The notes below the pieces were generated by a model, which saw only the letters and a list, made by a program, of their open reading frames with translations, was not told the origin of the DNA and did not search any database. From Sphingomonas sp. (GTDB lineage: Bacteria > Pseudomonadota > Alphaproteobacteria > Sphingomonadales > Sphingomonadaceae), in contig PAOI01000017.1 of NCBI GenBank assembly GCA_002707985.1, positions 92,642 to 126,844 of the forward strand: DNA of 34,203 nt, given 5' to 3'. The position numbers and the translations under genes are program-made. Positions 1 to 7,373 of this stretch are shown piece after piece (the stretch's first letter is position 1; each line of letters opens with the position of its first letter).

Positions 1-64
1 GGCCAAGTGGGAAGAAGGCGAAAAGACGCTTGCTCCCTCGCTCGACCTCGTCGGCAAGATCTAA
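1..64 (+). CDS. ahpC: Peroxiredoxin AhpC, C-terminal end (partial)
   Basis: Only the last 20 codons lie in the window, ending in TAA at 62-64. The tail reads AKWEEGEKTLAPSLDLVGKI, which closely matches the conserved C-terminus of the 2-Cys peroxiredoxin AhpC. AhpC reduces hydrogen peroxide and alkyl hydroperoxides in the cytoplasm and is re-reduced by AhpF. The next gene downstream on the same strand is ahpF, which supports the call. The catalytic cysteines lie outside the window. Confidence 0.9.
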   Translation, partial: AKWEEGEKTLAPSLDLVGKI

Positions 65-88
65 CCCAGCCCCCTTTGGGTCTCAACG

Positions 89-124
89 CGGCCCGGGGTG
101 GAACCTGCCGCCCCGGGCCGTTTT
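89..124 (+). terminator. Intrinsic terminator/attenuator between ahpC and ahpF
   Basis: A perfect 10-bp GC-only stem (CGGCCCGGGG at 89-98 with CCCCGGGCCG at 111-120) is followed directly by TTTT at 121-124. It lies 24 bases before the ahpF start. It could end most ahpC transcripts and let a fraction read into ahpF, giving the usual excess of AhpC over AhpF; that role is inference. Confidence 0.8.
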
Positions 125-148
125 GTATCTGAAAACAAGGAAATCCTC

Positions 149-1729
149 ATGCTCGACGCCAATATGACTCAGCAGCTCAAGGGCTATCTGGCCAATATCA
201 AGCAGCCGATCGAGCTCGTCGCCAGCCTGGGCGACGATGCCAAGTCGCGCGAGCTTGAGGAGTTGCTCAATGAAATCGCCGCGCTGTCCGACCTGATCGA
301 AGTCGTCCGCAGCGACGATGACAAGCGCAAGCCCAGCTTCATGATCCGCCGCAAGGGCACCGATATCGGCGTGCGCTTTGCCGGCATTCCGATGGGCCAT
401 GAATTCACATCGCTGGTGCTTGCCCTGCTCCAGGTCGGCGGACACCCGTCCAAGGCCGCGCAGGAGCTGATCGAACAGATTCAGGGCATCGACGGCGATT
501 ATGAGTTCGAAACCTATTTCTCGCTGTCGTGCCAGAACTGCCCGGATGTGGTGCAGGCGCTCAATCTGATGAGCGTGCTCAATCCGCGCATCCGGCACAC
601 CGCGATTGACGGCGCGCTGTTCAAGGACGAAGTCGATGGCCGCAAGGTGATGGCAGTGCCCACCGTGTTCCTGAACGGCGAGCAATTCGCGAGCGGGCGC
701 ATGGATCTGGAACAGATCGTCGCCAGGATAGACACCGGCGCCGAAGCGAAGGCGGTCGAGAAGATCGCGAAAAAGGATCCGTTCGACGTGCTGATCGTCG
801 GCGGCGGTCCTGCGGGCGCGGCTTCGGCCATCTACACCGCGCGCAAGGGGTTGCGTGTCGGCGTGGCTGCCGAACGGTTCGGCGGTCAGGTGCTCGACAC
901 GATGGGCATCGAGAATTTCATCTCCGTGCCCTATACCGAAGGGCCCAAGCTCGCCGCGCAGCTGGAGCAGCACGTCAAGGAAAATGACGTGGATGTGATG
1001 AACCTGCAAAAGGCGGAAAAGCTGATCCCGGCCAGCGAAGAAGGCGGCCTGCACGAAGTGAAGCTCGCCAACGGCGCTTCGCTAAAGGCACGCACGCTGA
1101 TCCTGTCGACCGGCGCACGCTGGCGCCAGATGGGCGTGCCGGGTGAGGATGAATATCGCAACAAGGGCGTGGCCTATTGCCCGCACTGCGACGGCCCGTT
1201 GTTCAAGGGCAAGCGCGTCGCGGTGATCGGCGGCGGCAATTCGGGCGTCGAAGCGGCGATCGACCTTGCCGGCATCGTCGCGCACGTCACGCTGATCGAA
1301 TATGACAGCGATCTGCGCGCCGACGCAGTGCTTCAGCGCAAGCTCGCCAGCCTGCCCAACGTCAAGATCATCACGTCGGCGCTGACCACGCAGGTACATG
1401 GCGACGGCGAGAAGGTGACCGGCTTGACCTACAAGGACCGCAAGCACGGCGCCGACCATGAAGTCGCGCTGGAGGGCATTTTCGTCCAGATCGGTCTGGT
1501 CCCCAACACCGAATGGCTGAAGGACGCAATCGCCCTTTCGCCGCGTGGCGAAATCGAAATCGACGCGCGCGGCGAAACCAGCCAGCCGGGGATCTTCGCG
1601 GCGGGCGACTGCACCACCGTTCCCTATAAGCAGATCGTCATTGCGATGGGCGCGGGATCGACTGCCGGGCTTTCGGCATTCGACTATCTGATCCGCCTTC
1701 CCTCTGCCGAGGTTAGCGAAGCGGCCTGA
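149..1729 (+). CDS. ahpF: Alkyl hydroperoxide reductase subunit F
   Basis: This is a 526-aa flavoprotein disulfide reductase that passes electrons from NADH through FAD and two CxxC centres to AhpC. The N-terminal thioredoxin-like domain carries CQNC at residues 128-131. The FAD-binding motif VGGGPAG lies at about 217-223, the redox CPHC at 344-347, and the NADH-binding IGGGNSG at about 360-366. These match E. coli AhpF almost position for position. The ATG at 149 is preferred over an in-frame GTG at 98 because AAGGAAA lies just upstream (137-143) and the 98 start would fall inside the terminator stem. It follows ahpC, and oxyR lies downstream on the same strand. Confidence 0.97.
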   Translation: MLDANMTQQLKGYLANIKQPIELVASLGDDAKSRELEELLNEIAALSDLIEVVRSDDDKRKPSFMIRRKGTDIGVRFAGIPMGHEFTSLVLALLQVGGHPSKAAQELIEQIQGIDGDYEFETYFSLSCQNCPDVVQALNLMSVLNPRIRHTAIDGALFKDEVDGRKVMAVPTVFLNGEQFASGRMDLEQIVARIDTGAEAKAVEKIAKKDPFDVLIVGGGPAGAASAIYTARKGLRVGVAAERFGGQVLDTMGIENFISVPYTEGPKLAAQLEQHVKENDVDVMNLQKAEKLIPASEEGGLHEVKLANGASLKARTLILSTGARWRQMGVPGEDEYRNKGVAYCPHCDGPLFKGKRVAVIGGGNSGVEAAIDLAGIVAHVTLIEYDSDLRADAVLQRKLASLPNVKIITSALTTQVHGDGEKVTGLTYKDRKHGADHEVALEGIFVQIGLVPNTEWLKDAIALSPRGEIEIDARGETSQPGIFAAGDCTTVPYKQIVIAMGAGSTAGLSAFDYLIRLPSAEVSEAA

Positions 1730-1755
1730 GCTCCCATTGGTCGCGTTGCACGACT

Positions 1756-1793
1756 GGCCCGGAACAGCTCCCCCCAGCTGTTTCGGGCCTTTT
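1756..1793 (+). terminator. Intrinsic terminator after ahpF
   Basis: A 14-bp stem (1756-1769 with 1776-1789, one G-U pair) closes a short C-rich loop and is followed by TTTT at 1790-1793. It ends the ahp transcript and separates it from oxyR. Confidence 0.9.
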
Positions 1794-1870
1794 CGCGAGT
1801 TCGACCGGGCAATCTGGAACTAATCTACCACCCCACTTATATGTCACGAACAGATCGATGGGGACGATAA

Positions 1871-2776
1871 GTGGCAACGACCTACCTTCCGACGCTCAAG
1901 CAGCTGCAATATCTGGTCGCGCTGCGCGATGCCGGCCATTTCGGCCGCGCCGCCGAAGCCTCCTTCGTCACCCAATCGACGCTGTCGGCGGGCATTCGCG
2001 AGCTCGAAACGCTGATCGGCGTGACGTTGGTCGAACGCCCCCGCCGCGTCGTGCGCTTCACGCCGCTGGGTGAGAAGATCGTCGACAAGGCCCGGCGCGT
2101 GCTGCGCGAGGCCGATGAGCTGGGCGACATCGCCCGTTCCGCGGGGCGCCCGCTGTCGGGCGAAATGCGGATGAGCGTCATTCCCACTATCGCGCCGTTC
2201 CTGCTGCCGCGCATCCTGCCGCGGCTGCGCAAGGATTATCCCGACCTCAAACTGTTCCTGCGCGAGGAAACCAGCGCACATGCGTGCGAAAGCCTGCATC
2301 ACGGGCGCAGCGATTGCGTGCTGCTCGCCCTCCCCTATGCCTGTGGCGACGTGGAAGCGGAAATCCTCTTCGACGACCGGCTGTTCGTCGCCTTTCCCGA
2401 AGGCGAGCTTGAACCGCCGACGCCCGACATGGTCGAGCCCGAAGCGATTGACGAAGGGCGGCTGTTGCTGCTTGAGGACGGCCATTGCCTGAAAGACCAT
2501 GCGCTTGCCGCATGCAACCGGCCCGAGCTGCGCGCGGAATCGACGATGCTCGGCACGTCGCTCTACACGATGGTCCAGATGGTCGAGAATGGCCTGGGCG
2601 TCACGATGCTGCCCGAAATGGCGGTCACGGCGGGCATCCTCGACAACACCCATGTCACCGCCCGCCCGCTCCACGCAGAAAATGCCGCGCGCCAGATCGC
2701 ACTGGTGTGGCGCAAGGCAAGCCCGCGCGAACGCGATTTCCGGTTGCTGGCCGAAGTGCTGGGCGCCAAGCCCTAA
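1871..2776 (+). CDS. oxyR: Hydrogen peroxide-sensing LysR regulator OxyR
   Basis: This 301-aa LysR-type activator has an N-terminal winged helix (residues about 8-66; the motif TQSTLSAGIRELE is the recognition helix region) and a C-terminal sensing domain. The redox switch is clear: DGHCLKDHALAAC places Cys206 and Cys215 nine residues apart, exactly as Cys199 and Cys208 in E. coli OxyR. Oxidation to a disulfide switches the protein to its activating form. The start is GTG at 1871, with a G-rich stretch (1860-1865) as a weak ribosome binding site. It lies downstream of ahpC-ahpF, a classical OxyR target, and has its own leader of about 75 bases after the ahpF terminator. Confidence 0.95.
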   Translation: MATTYLPTLKQLQYLVALRDAGHFGRAAEASFVTQSTLSAGIRELETLIGVTLVERPRRVVRFTPLGEKIVDKARRVLREADELGDIARSAGRPLSGEMRMSVIPTIAPFLLPRILPRLRKDYPDLKLFLREETSAHACESLHHGRSDCVLLALPYACGDVEAEILFDDRLFVAFPEGELEPPTPDMVEPEAIDEGRLLLLEDGHCLKDHALAACNRPELRAESTMLGTSLYTMVQMVENGLGVTMLPEMAVTAGILDNTHVTARPLHAENAARQIALVWRKASPRERDFRLLAEVLGAKP

Positions 2777-2780
2777 AGGG

Positions 2781-3365
2781 CTATTCGATTTCGTAGTCGA
2801 TCGGCTTGAAGCTGCCGCCATTCGACGCATAGGCGGAGCAGGCAGTCAGCCCGATCACCAGATCGCGCTGCGCGCGCAGCCGGATGAAATCGCCCGGCCT
2901 GCTGGTGGGCGGCAGCACCTCCAGCTTTCCGGTCTTTCCATCGACGGGCACGTTCATGAATACATTGAACGCCACCGGGATCGCATCGGCTTCGATACCA
3001 TAGGGCGCCAGCGCCTCGGCCAGATTGCCGAAACAGCCGCGATGCACGGGATGCTCGGGATAGAAATGGCGGAACGTCGCTTCGCTGCACGGCGTCAGAA
3101 GAAAATCGTGCCGCCCGACACTGTCCTCGACAATTTCCAGCATCGGGTTCGACCGGTTCGACCAGAGCGTGTTGCCGGTGGTCAGCGCAATCGTCTCTTC
3201 ATAATCGAAGGTGCGCCCGTTCGAGATCACCTCGCGCACGTCATCCGCGGCAAAGGCGAGCAGATCGCTCACCTGCGTGCCCTGCGGATCGATCACCTTC
3301 AACACCTGTCCGGATTTCAGCGGGAAGGCAACGCCGCTGCGCGGGGGTATTTCCACCACGCTCAT
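2781..3365 (-). CDS. DUF1989 (urea carboxylase-associated) family protein
   Basis: This 194-aa protein belongs to the DUF1989/urea-carboxylase-associated family. That family includes the CgdA and CgdB subunits of carboxyguanidine deiminase, as well as many members of unknown role near urea carboxylase. Family features visible here are the PCSEATFRHF segment (Cys93, His100), HRGCFGNL (His108, Cys111), the NVFMNVPVD strand, and the closing RPGDFIRLRAQRDLVIGLTAC (Cys176). The Cys and His residues are candidate metal ligands. The ATG at 3365 is chosen because it forms an ATGA overlap with the stop of the upstream gene. No carboxylase gene lies nearby, so the usual guanidine or urea context is missing; the partner is the N-hydroxylase-like gene. 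It converges on oxyR, four bases away. Confidence 0.85.
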   Translation of the reverse strand: MSVVEIPPRSGVAFPLKSGQVLKVIDPQGTQVSDLLAFAADDVREVISNGRTFDYEETIALTTGNTLWSNRSNPMLEIVEDSVGRHDFLLTPCSEATFRHFYPEHPVHRGCFGNLAEALAPYGIEADAIPVAFNVFMNVPVDGKTGKLEVLPPTSRPGDFIRLRAQRDLVIGLTACSAYASNGGSFKPIDYEIE

Positions 3366-4042
3366 GCGCGCGGATCCCGGAACGGGCATTTCCATTCCTC
3401 GCCGACCAGCCGGCCGCTATATTGCCGCGCCTCGCTCGCTTCGCCATGCCGGGCGAGCATCGGATTAGTGTCCCCGGCAAGCGCGACATCGCGTTCTAGG
3501 ATACGCTCGCGCATCCGCTCATACTTGCCTTGCTCGCGCAGCTGTTCGAACTGGTCGTGCAGGTTGAAGACCATGGTCGGTCGGGGAAAGCGCCGTGCCG
3601 GGCGCGAGGCATTGGGGTGCAGGCCGACGACGAAAAACGCTTCGCCGCCAAAGCTGAGCGAGAAATGCGGGTCTTCGGGATTGGCGCTGACATCCGGGTC
3701 ATATTCCTGCCCCAGCCATGCGTCCTTGTCGGAAAAGGACTGGATACGGCGCCACATCACCTGCTCGAATTCGCGCTCGTCGAGGTTGAGCGGCTGTTCG
3801 AATACCACGGCCAGGCTGCGAACCCCCTGCGGGTCACAGCGATAGGCATGCGCCCATTCGAGCAGCGCGGCGTGAATCTCCAGGTCGTTCCACCCGCTAT
3901 GCATGTTGCGCGCGGTGACGATCCGCAAATTGCCCCGCGCCAGCGCCGCCTTCGCGCCCACACAGGGAAATTCGGGAGCTTCGATGATGGCGCGCAGCTC
4001 GTCTTCGAGTGCGCTGGCCCTTGGTGCCTCCAGTGTCTCCAT
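3362..4042 (-). CDS. YqcI/YcgG family protein, GntA/DcsA-like putative heme N-hydroxylase
   Basis: This 226-aa protein resembles the YqcI/YcgG family (PF08892), whose studied members are heme-dependent N-hydroxylases of guanidino compounds: GntA (guanitoxin pathway) and DcsA (arginine hydroxylation in D-cycloserine synthesis). Diagnostic segments are FPCVGAKAAL at residues 25-34, the HPNASRPARRFPRP block and MVFNLHDQFEQLR around 142-169, and the C-terminal RQYSGRLVGEEWKCPF at 206-221. The stop overlaps the DUF1989 start (ATGA), so the two are translationally coupled. The ATG at 4042 is used; a GTG at 4063 would add seven residues and neither has a strong ribosome binding site. The LysR gene lies 66 bases upstream in the same direction. 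The real substrate is unknown. Confidence 0.8.
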   Translation of the reverse strand: METLEAPRASALEDELRAIIEAPEFPCVGAKAALARGNLRIVTARNMHSGWNDLEIHAALLEWAHAYRCDPQGVRSLAVVFEQPLNLDEREFEQVMWRRIQSFSDKDAWLGQEYDPDVSANPEDPHFSLSFGGEAFFVVGLHPNASRPARRFPRPTMVFNLHDQFEQLREQGKYERMRERILERDVALAGDTNPMLARHGEASEARQYSGRLVGEEWKCPFRDPRA

Positions 4043-4108
4043 GCCGCTACAACTCGCCAGCACAACTTTGGTGCCGTGGCATGAACCTTATTTATCCAAT
4101 GACTTAGC

Positions 4109-5005
4109 CTATGACCGCCGGACATAGTCGATAAAGGCGCGCAGCGGCGTCGGGACGAGACGGCGGCCCGAATAATACAGGAAGGGACCGGGAAAGCGCA
4201 GCCACCAGGGTTCGAGCACCGGCACGAGCTCGCCACTGTCGAAACGCGGCCGCAGCCACTGTTCGAACAGCGCGATGACCCCGACGCCCGCGACCGCCGC
4301 GTCAACGCCCAGATCGATCCCGCCACCGGCCTGAACGATCAGCGGACCGTCAGGCGTGATCCGCACGGTTTCGCCTTCACGCTCAAATTCCCATGCCGGC
4401 ATGTTACCGCTGGGAAAGCGGTGTCGGATACATCGGTGATCCAGCAGATCACGCGGGTGCTCCGGCATTCCCATCTGCGCGACATATGCTGGCGATGCGC
4501 CCAGTGCGAAACGCTGCTCGCGTGGTCCGATCGGGACAGCGATCATGTCCTGCTCCAGCCGCTCGTCATAGCGAATGCCCGCGTCGCACCCCTCCGCGAC
4601 GATGTCGACATAGCTTTCGTCGGTCATCACCTCGATGCGGATATCGGGGAATTCGGCAAGGAAGCCGGGAAGGATCGCGGGCAAGGTCATACGCGCCGCG
4701 CTGGTCGGCACATTGAGACGCAATGTGCCAGCCGGTCGATCACGATAAAGATTGAGATCGTCGAGCGCTGCCGAAACCTCGTTCAGCGCCGGCATCAACC
4801 GTTCGATCAGGCGCAATCCGGCTTCGGTCGGCACAACACTGCGCGTGCTGCGGTGGAGCAAGCGTATGCCGAGCCGCATTTCGAGCCGTCGCACCGCTTC
4901 GCTAAGCGCCGAGGCGCTGACGCCGCGTCCCCGTGCCGCTTCACGGAACCCGCCCGCCCGCGCGACATGGGTGAAGGCTTCAAGATCCGAAAGATCAGTC
5001 TTCAT
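4109..5005 (-). CDS. LysR family transcriptional regulator
   Basis: This 298-aa protein has an N-terminal LysR helix-turn-helix (residues about 3-62, with the motif SASALSEAVRRLE) and a C-terminal substrate-binding domain of the type seen in AaeR/DsdC-like regulators of small-molecule metabolism. It diverges from the aldo/keto reductase at 5104 and reads in the same direction as the GntA-like/DUF1989 pair, so it may control either or both. A perfect 7-bp inverted repeat begins at its own start codon and may mediate autoregulation. No inducer can be named from sequence. Confidence 0.92.
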   Translation of the reverse strand: MKTDLSDLEAFTHVARAGGFREAARGRGVSASALSEAVRRLEMRLGIRLLHRSTRSVVPTEAGLRLIERLMPALNEVSAALDDLNLYRDRPAGTLRLNVPTSAARMTLPAILPGFLAEFPDIRIEVMTDESYVDIVAEGCDAGIRYDERLEQDMIAVPIGPREQRFALGASPAYVAQMGMPEHPRDLLDHRCIRHRFPSGNMPAWEFEREGETVRITPDGPLIVQAGGGIDLGVDAAVAGVGVIALFEQWLRPRFDSGELVPVLEPWWLRFPGPFLYYSGRRLVPTPLRAFIDYVRRS

Positions 5006-5024
5006 TGTACGATATTCCGTACAA
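5005..5024. promoter_or_regulatory. Candidate LysR operator (7-bp inverted repeat)
   Basis: TTGTACG (5005-5011) and CGTACAA (5018-5024) form a perfect inverted repeat with a 6-base spacer in the divergent region between lysR and the aldo/keto reductase gene. The left arm starts on the first base of the lysR start codon, so binding would block lysR expression directly while the site lies about 80 bases upstream of the reductase start. The role is inferred from position and symmetry. Confidence 0.6.
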
Positions 5025-5103
5025 GCTGTTCAGATTATAACTGCTTATCGATCAATGTATCGCCCCCTACCTCATGCGCCAACCCGACAAAAGGAGAATG
5101 CAA

Positions 5104-5988
5104 ATGCGCGTGACGGAACAGGCCGGAAGCTGGAAACTAGGGACCCGCATGGTCCACCGAATGGGATATGGCGCGATGCAGCTGGCTGGCCCGGGTGTCT
5201 TCGGACCGCCGCGAAATCGCGACGCGGCAATTGCGGTGTTGCAGGCGGCGGTCACGGCCGGGGTCAATCATATCGACACGTCCGATTTCTATGGCCCCCA
5301 TGTCGTCAACGAACTGATCCGCGACGCGCTGTCGCCCTACCCGGCCGATCTGGCGCTGGTCTCGAAAGTCGGCGCGCGGCGCGACGACGCTGGAAACTGG
5401 CTACCCGATCAGTCGCCCGAAGCGCTCAAGCGGCAGGTTCGTGAGAATCTGGACCGGCTCAAGATCGATCGGCTGGCGGCGGTCAATTACCGCGCGATGG
5501 GGGATCCGGAAGGCCATGGTCCTGCCGAAGGCACAATTGCGGCGCAGGTTGAGGCGATGGCGGAGCTTCAGGCAGAGGGTTTGATCGAAGCAATCGGCAT
5601 CAGCACGGTAACGCCAGCCCAAATCGCCGAAGCGCGTTCGATCTGCGACATCGCCTGCGTGCAGAACCAGTATAATCTCGCGCATCGCCAGGATGACGCG
5701 ATGATCGACGATCTGAACGCGGCGGGGATCGCCTATGTCCCCTATTTCCCGCTCGGCGGCTTTTCGCCCTTGCAGTCGGACACGCTCAGCCAGGTCGCAT
5801 CATCGCTCGACGCAACGCCGATGCAGGTGGCGCTTGCCTGGTTGCTCCAGCGCTCGCCCAATATCCTGCTCATTCCCGGCACCAGTTCGGTCGCCCATCT
5901 TCAGGAAAATCTGGCGGCGGCGACGTTGCAACTTCCCGAGGAAGCACGCATCCGGCTCGATGCGATCGGTTTGCCTGCCAACACCTGA
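5104..5988 (+). CDS. Aldo/keto reductase family oxidoreductase
   Basis: This 294-aa NADPH-dependent reductase has a TIM-barrel fold. The catalytic set appears as Asp58 and Tyr63 in HIDTSDFYG and Lys88 in LVSKVG. The usual His is replaced by Asn128 in the segment AAVNYRAMG, as in a subgroup of the family. The cofactor-binding end shows LIPGTSSVAHLQEN. The ATG at 5104 is chosen because AAGGAG (5091-5096) lies 7 bases before it; an ATG at 5074 has no such site. It diverges from a LysR gene and probably reduces a small carbonyl compound under its control. Its stop abuts the moaE stop with no spacer base. Confidence 0.92.
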   Translation: MRVTEQAGSWKLGTRMVHRMGYGAMQLAGPGVFGPPRNRDAAIAVLQAAVTAGVNHIDTSDFYGPHVVNELIRDALSPYPADLALVSKVGARRDDAGNWLPDQSPEALKRQVRENLDRLKIDRLAAVNYRAMGDPEGHGPAEGTIAAQVEAMAELQAEGLIEAIGISTVTPAQIAEARSICDIACVQNQYNLAHRQDDAMIDDLNAAGIAYVPYFPLGGFSPLQSDTLSQVASSLDATPMQVALAWLLQRSPNILLIPGTSSVAHLQENLAAATLQLPEEARIRLDAIGLPANT

Positions 5989-6426
5989 TCAGTCCCAGCG
6001 CGCGGCGGCATCCCCATCGCTGTCGCGCGCTTCGACCCAGCGGCTGTCGCTGCCGAGCCGTTCACGCTTCCAGAAAGGCGCGTCGGTCTTCAGCCGGTCG
6101 ATCAGATAGGCACAGCTTTCCAGTGCCGCGCGGCGGTGGCTGGCGGCCGTGCCGACGAAGACGATGCGGTCGCCCGGCACCATCGGGCCGACACGGTGGA
6201 CAATCGTCACCCCCATCAGATCCCATCGCGCCATCGCCTGTTCGGCAATGCCGACCAGCGCGGATTCGGTCATGCCCGGATAATGTTCCAGATGCAGCTC
6301 GGTCACGCCATCGTCGCTGCGCACCACGCCGGTGAAGGTGGCGACGCCGCCTGCCCCGCGCTCCTCCAGCGCAGCGACTTCGATGCCGAGCTCGATCGGC
6401 GCAGGCTGAACCGAAACACGGATCAT
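5989..6426 (-). CDS. moaE: Molybdopterin synthase catalytic subunit MoaE
   Basis: This 145-aa protein is the large subunit of molybdopterin synthase, which inserts two sulfurs into cyclic pyranopterin monophosphate to make molybdopterin. Family signatures are the GVATFTGVVR loop, LEHYPGMTE, the SHRRAALESCAYLID helix, and the catalytic LKTDAPFWKRE segment with its two conserved lysines. It overlaps the end of moaD (ATGA at 6423-6426) and is the last gene of the pgsA-moaD-moaE operon. The C-terminal end, rich in Asp and Ala, is slightly longer than in E. coli. Confidence 0.96.
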   Translation of the reverse strand: MIRVSVQPAPIELGIEVAALEERGAGGVATFTGVVRSDDGVTELHLEHYPGMTESALVGIAEQAMARWDLMGVTIVHRVGPMVPGDRIVFVGTAASHRRAALESCAYLIDRLKTDAPFWKRERLGSDSRWVEARDSDGDAAARWD

Positions 6427-6680
6427 CCGCCGGTCACCGGGGGGAAGATGGCGACTTCCCCGGCATCGCCCAGTTCAGCCTCGAGCGGGACGAAATTCTG
6501 ATCGATCGCGGCGCGGAGACGATCCATATCGGCCAGCGCCTCGGCATGCCCGTCGCTGCGCCCACGCAGCCATGCGATCAGATCGGAAAGTGTCCGGACG
6601 TTTTCGGGCGGGTCGACTTTCTCTTCGCCGCGCCCCACGGCTTCGCGCACCCAGGCGAAGTAGAGGACGGTCACGGCCAT
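6423..6680 (-). CDS. moaD: Molybdopterin synthase sulfur carrier subunit MoaD
   Basis: This 85-aa ubiquitin-like protein ends in the required Gly-Gly (PPVTGG), the site of adenylation and thiocarboxylation. It delivers sulfur to MoaE. The start ATG shares one base with the pgsA stop (TGATG) and its stop overlaps the moaE start, so all three genes are tightly coupled. Confidence 0.95.
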   Translation of the reverse strand: MAVTVLYFAWVREAVGRGEEKVDPPENVRTLSDLIAWLRGRSDGHAEALADMDRLRAAIDQNFVPLEAELGDAGEVAIFPPVTGG

Positions 6681-7234
6681 CAGCTATCCATATATTTGAG
6701 GCCGACGCGCAGATAATCCCAGCCGGTGATCATCGTCAGCACCGCAGCGCCCCACAGCGAAACGATTCCCACCATGTCGAGCCAGCCATAGGCAGACAGC
6801 GCAGGAACCAGGATCAGCGCGCCCAGCGCCACCAGCTGCAACGTCGTCTTCCATTTGGCTAGCTTCGACACCGGCATCGATACCTGAAGCTGCGCCAGAA
6901 ATTCGCGCAGGCCCGACACCATGATCTCGCGCATCAGGATGATCAGTCCCGCGATCACATGCCAGTCGTGAATCACGCCCTTGGCCGTCAGCAGCACGAT
7001 TACCGACGCGACCATGATCTTGTCCGCGATCGGGTCCAGAAACGCGCCGAGCCGCGACACCAGCCCCTGCGCGCGCGCCAGATAGCCGTCGAGGAAATCG
7101 GTGACTGCGATCAGCGCATATACGCCGAATGCAATCGCGTACCCCAGTCGCCATTCGGGCCACCAGAGAAAGAAGATCAGCAACGGCACCGTGAAGATGC
7201 GCGAGAGCGTGAGCAGGTTCGGCAAAGTCAGCAT
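6680..7234 (-). CDS. pgsA: CDP-diacylglycerol-glycerol-3-phosphate 3-phosphatidyltransferase
   Basis: This 184-aa integral membrane enzyme makes phosphatidylglycerophosphate, the committed step to phosphatidylglycerol and cardiolipin. The CDP-alcohol phosphotransferase motif DGx2ARx8Gx3Dx3D is complete in DGYLAR...GAFLDPIAD, about residues 60-82. Several hydrophobic helices follow, and the motif HDWHVIAGLIILMREIMVSG is typical of PgsA. The ATG at 7234 is chosen because AGGAA lies about 9 bases upstream and the protein then begins MLTLPNLLTLSR, a standard PgsA start; longer upstream frames add low-complexity sequence. It overlaps moaD by one base, a lipid/cofactor pairing with no obvious biochemical link. 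Confidence 0.95.
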   Translation of the reverse strand: MLTLPNLLTLSRIFTVPLLIFFLWWPEWRLGYAIAFGVYALIAVTDFLDGYLARAQGLVSRLGAFLDPIADKIMVASVIVLLTAKGVIHDWHVIAGLIILMREIMVSGLREFLAQLQVSMPVSKLAKWKTTLQLVALGALILVPALSAYGWLDMVGIVSLWGAAVLTMITGWDYLRVGLKYMDS

Positions 7235-7373
7235 CGCGCGTGTTCCTAGCACCCCCCAACCGCGAGCGGGAGGGGTTAGGTCACGACCTAAGGTGATATA
7301 AGCAATTGATACGGCTGGCGCCCCTCGGCTATGGCGCTGGCACATTTGCTGACCAGCAGGGGTCGTTTTTCGC

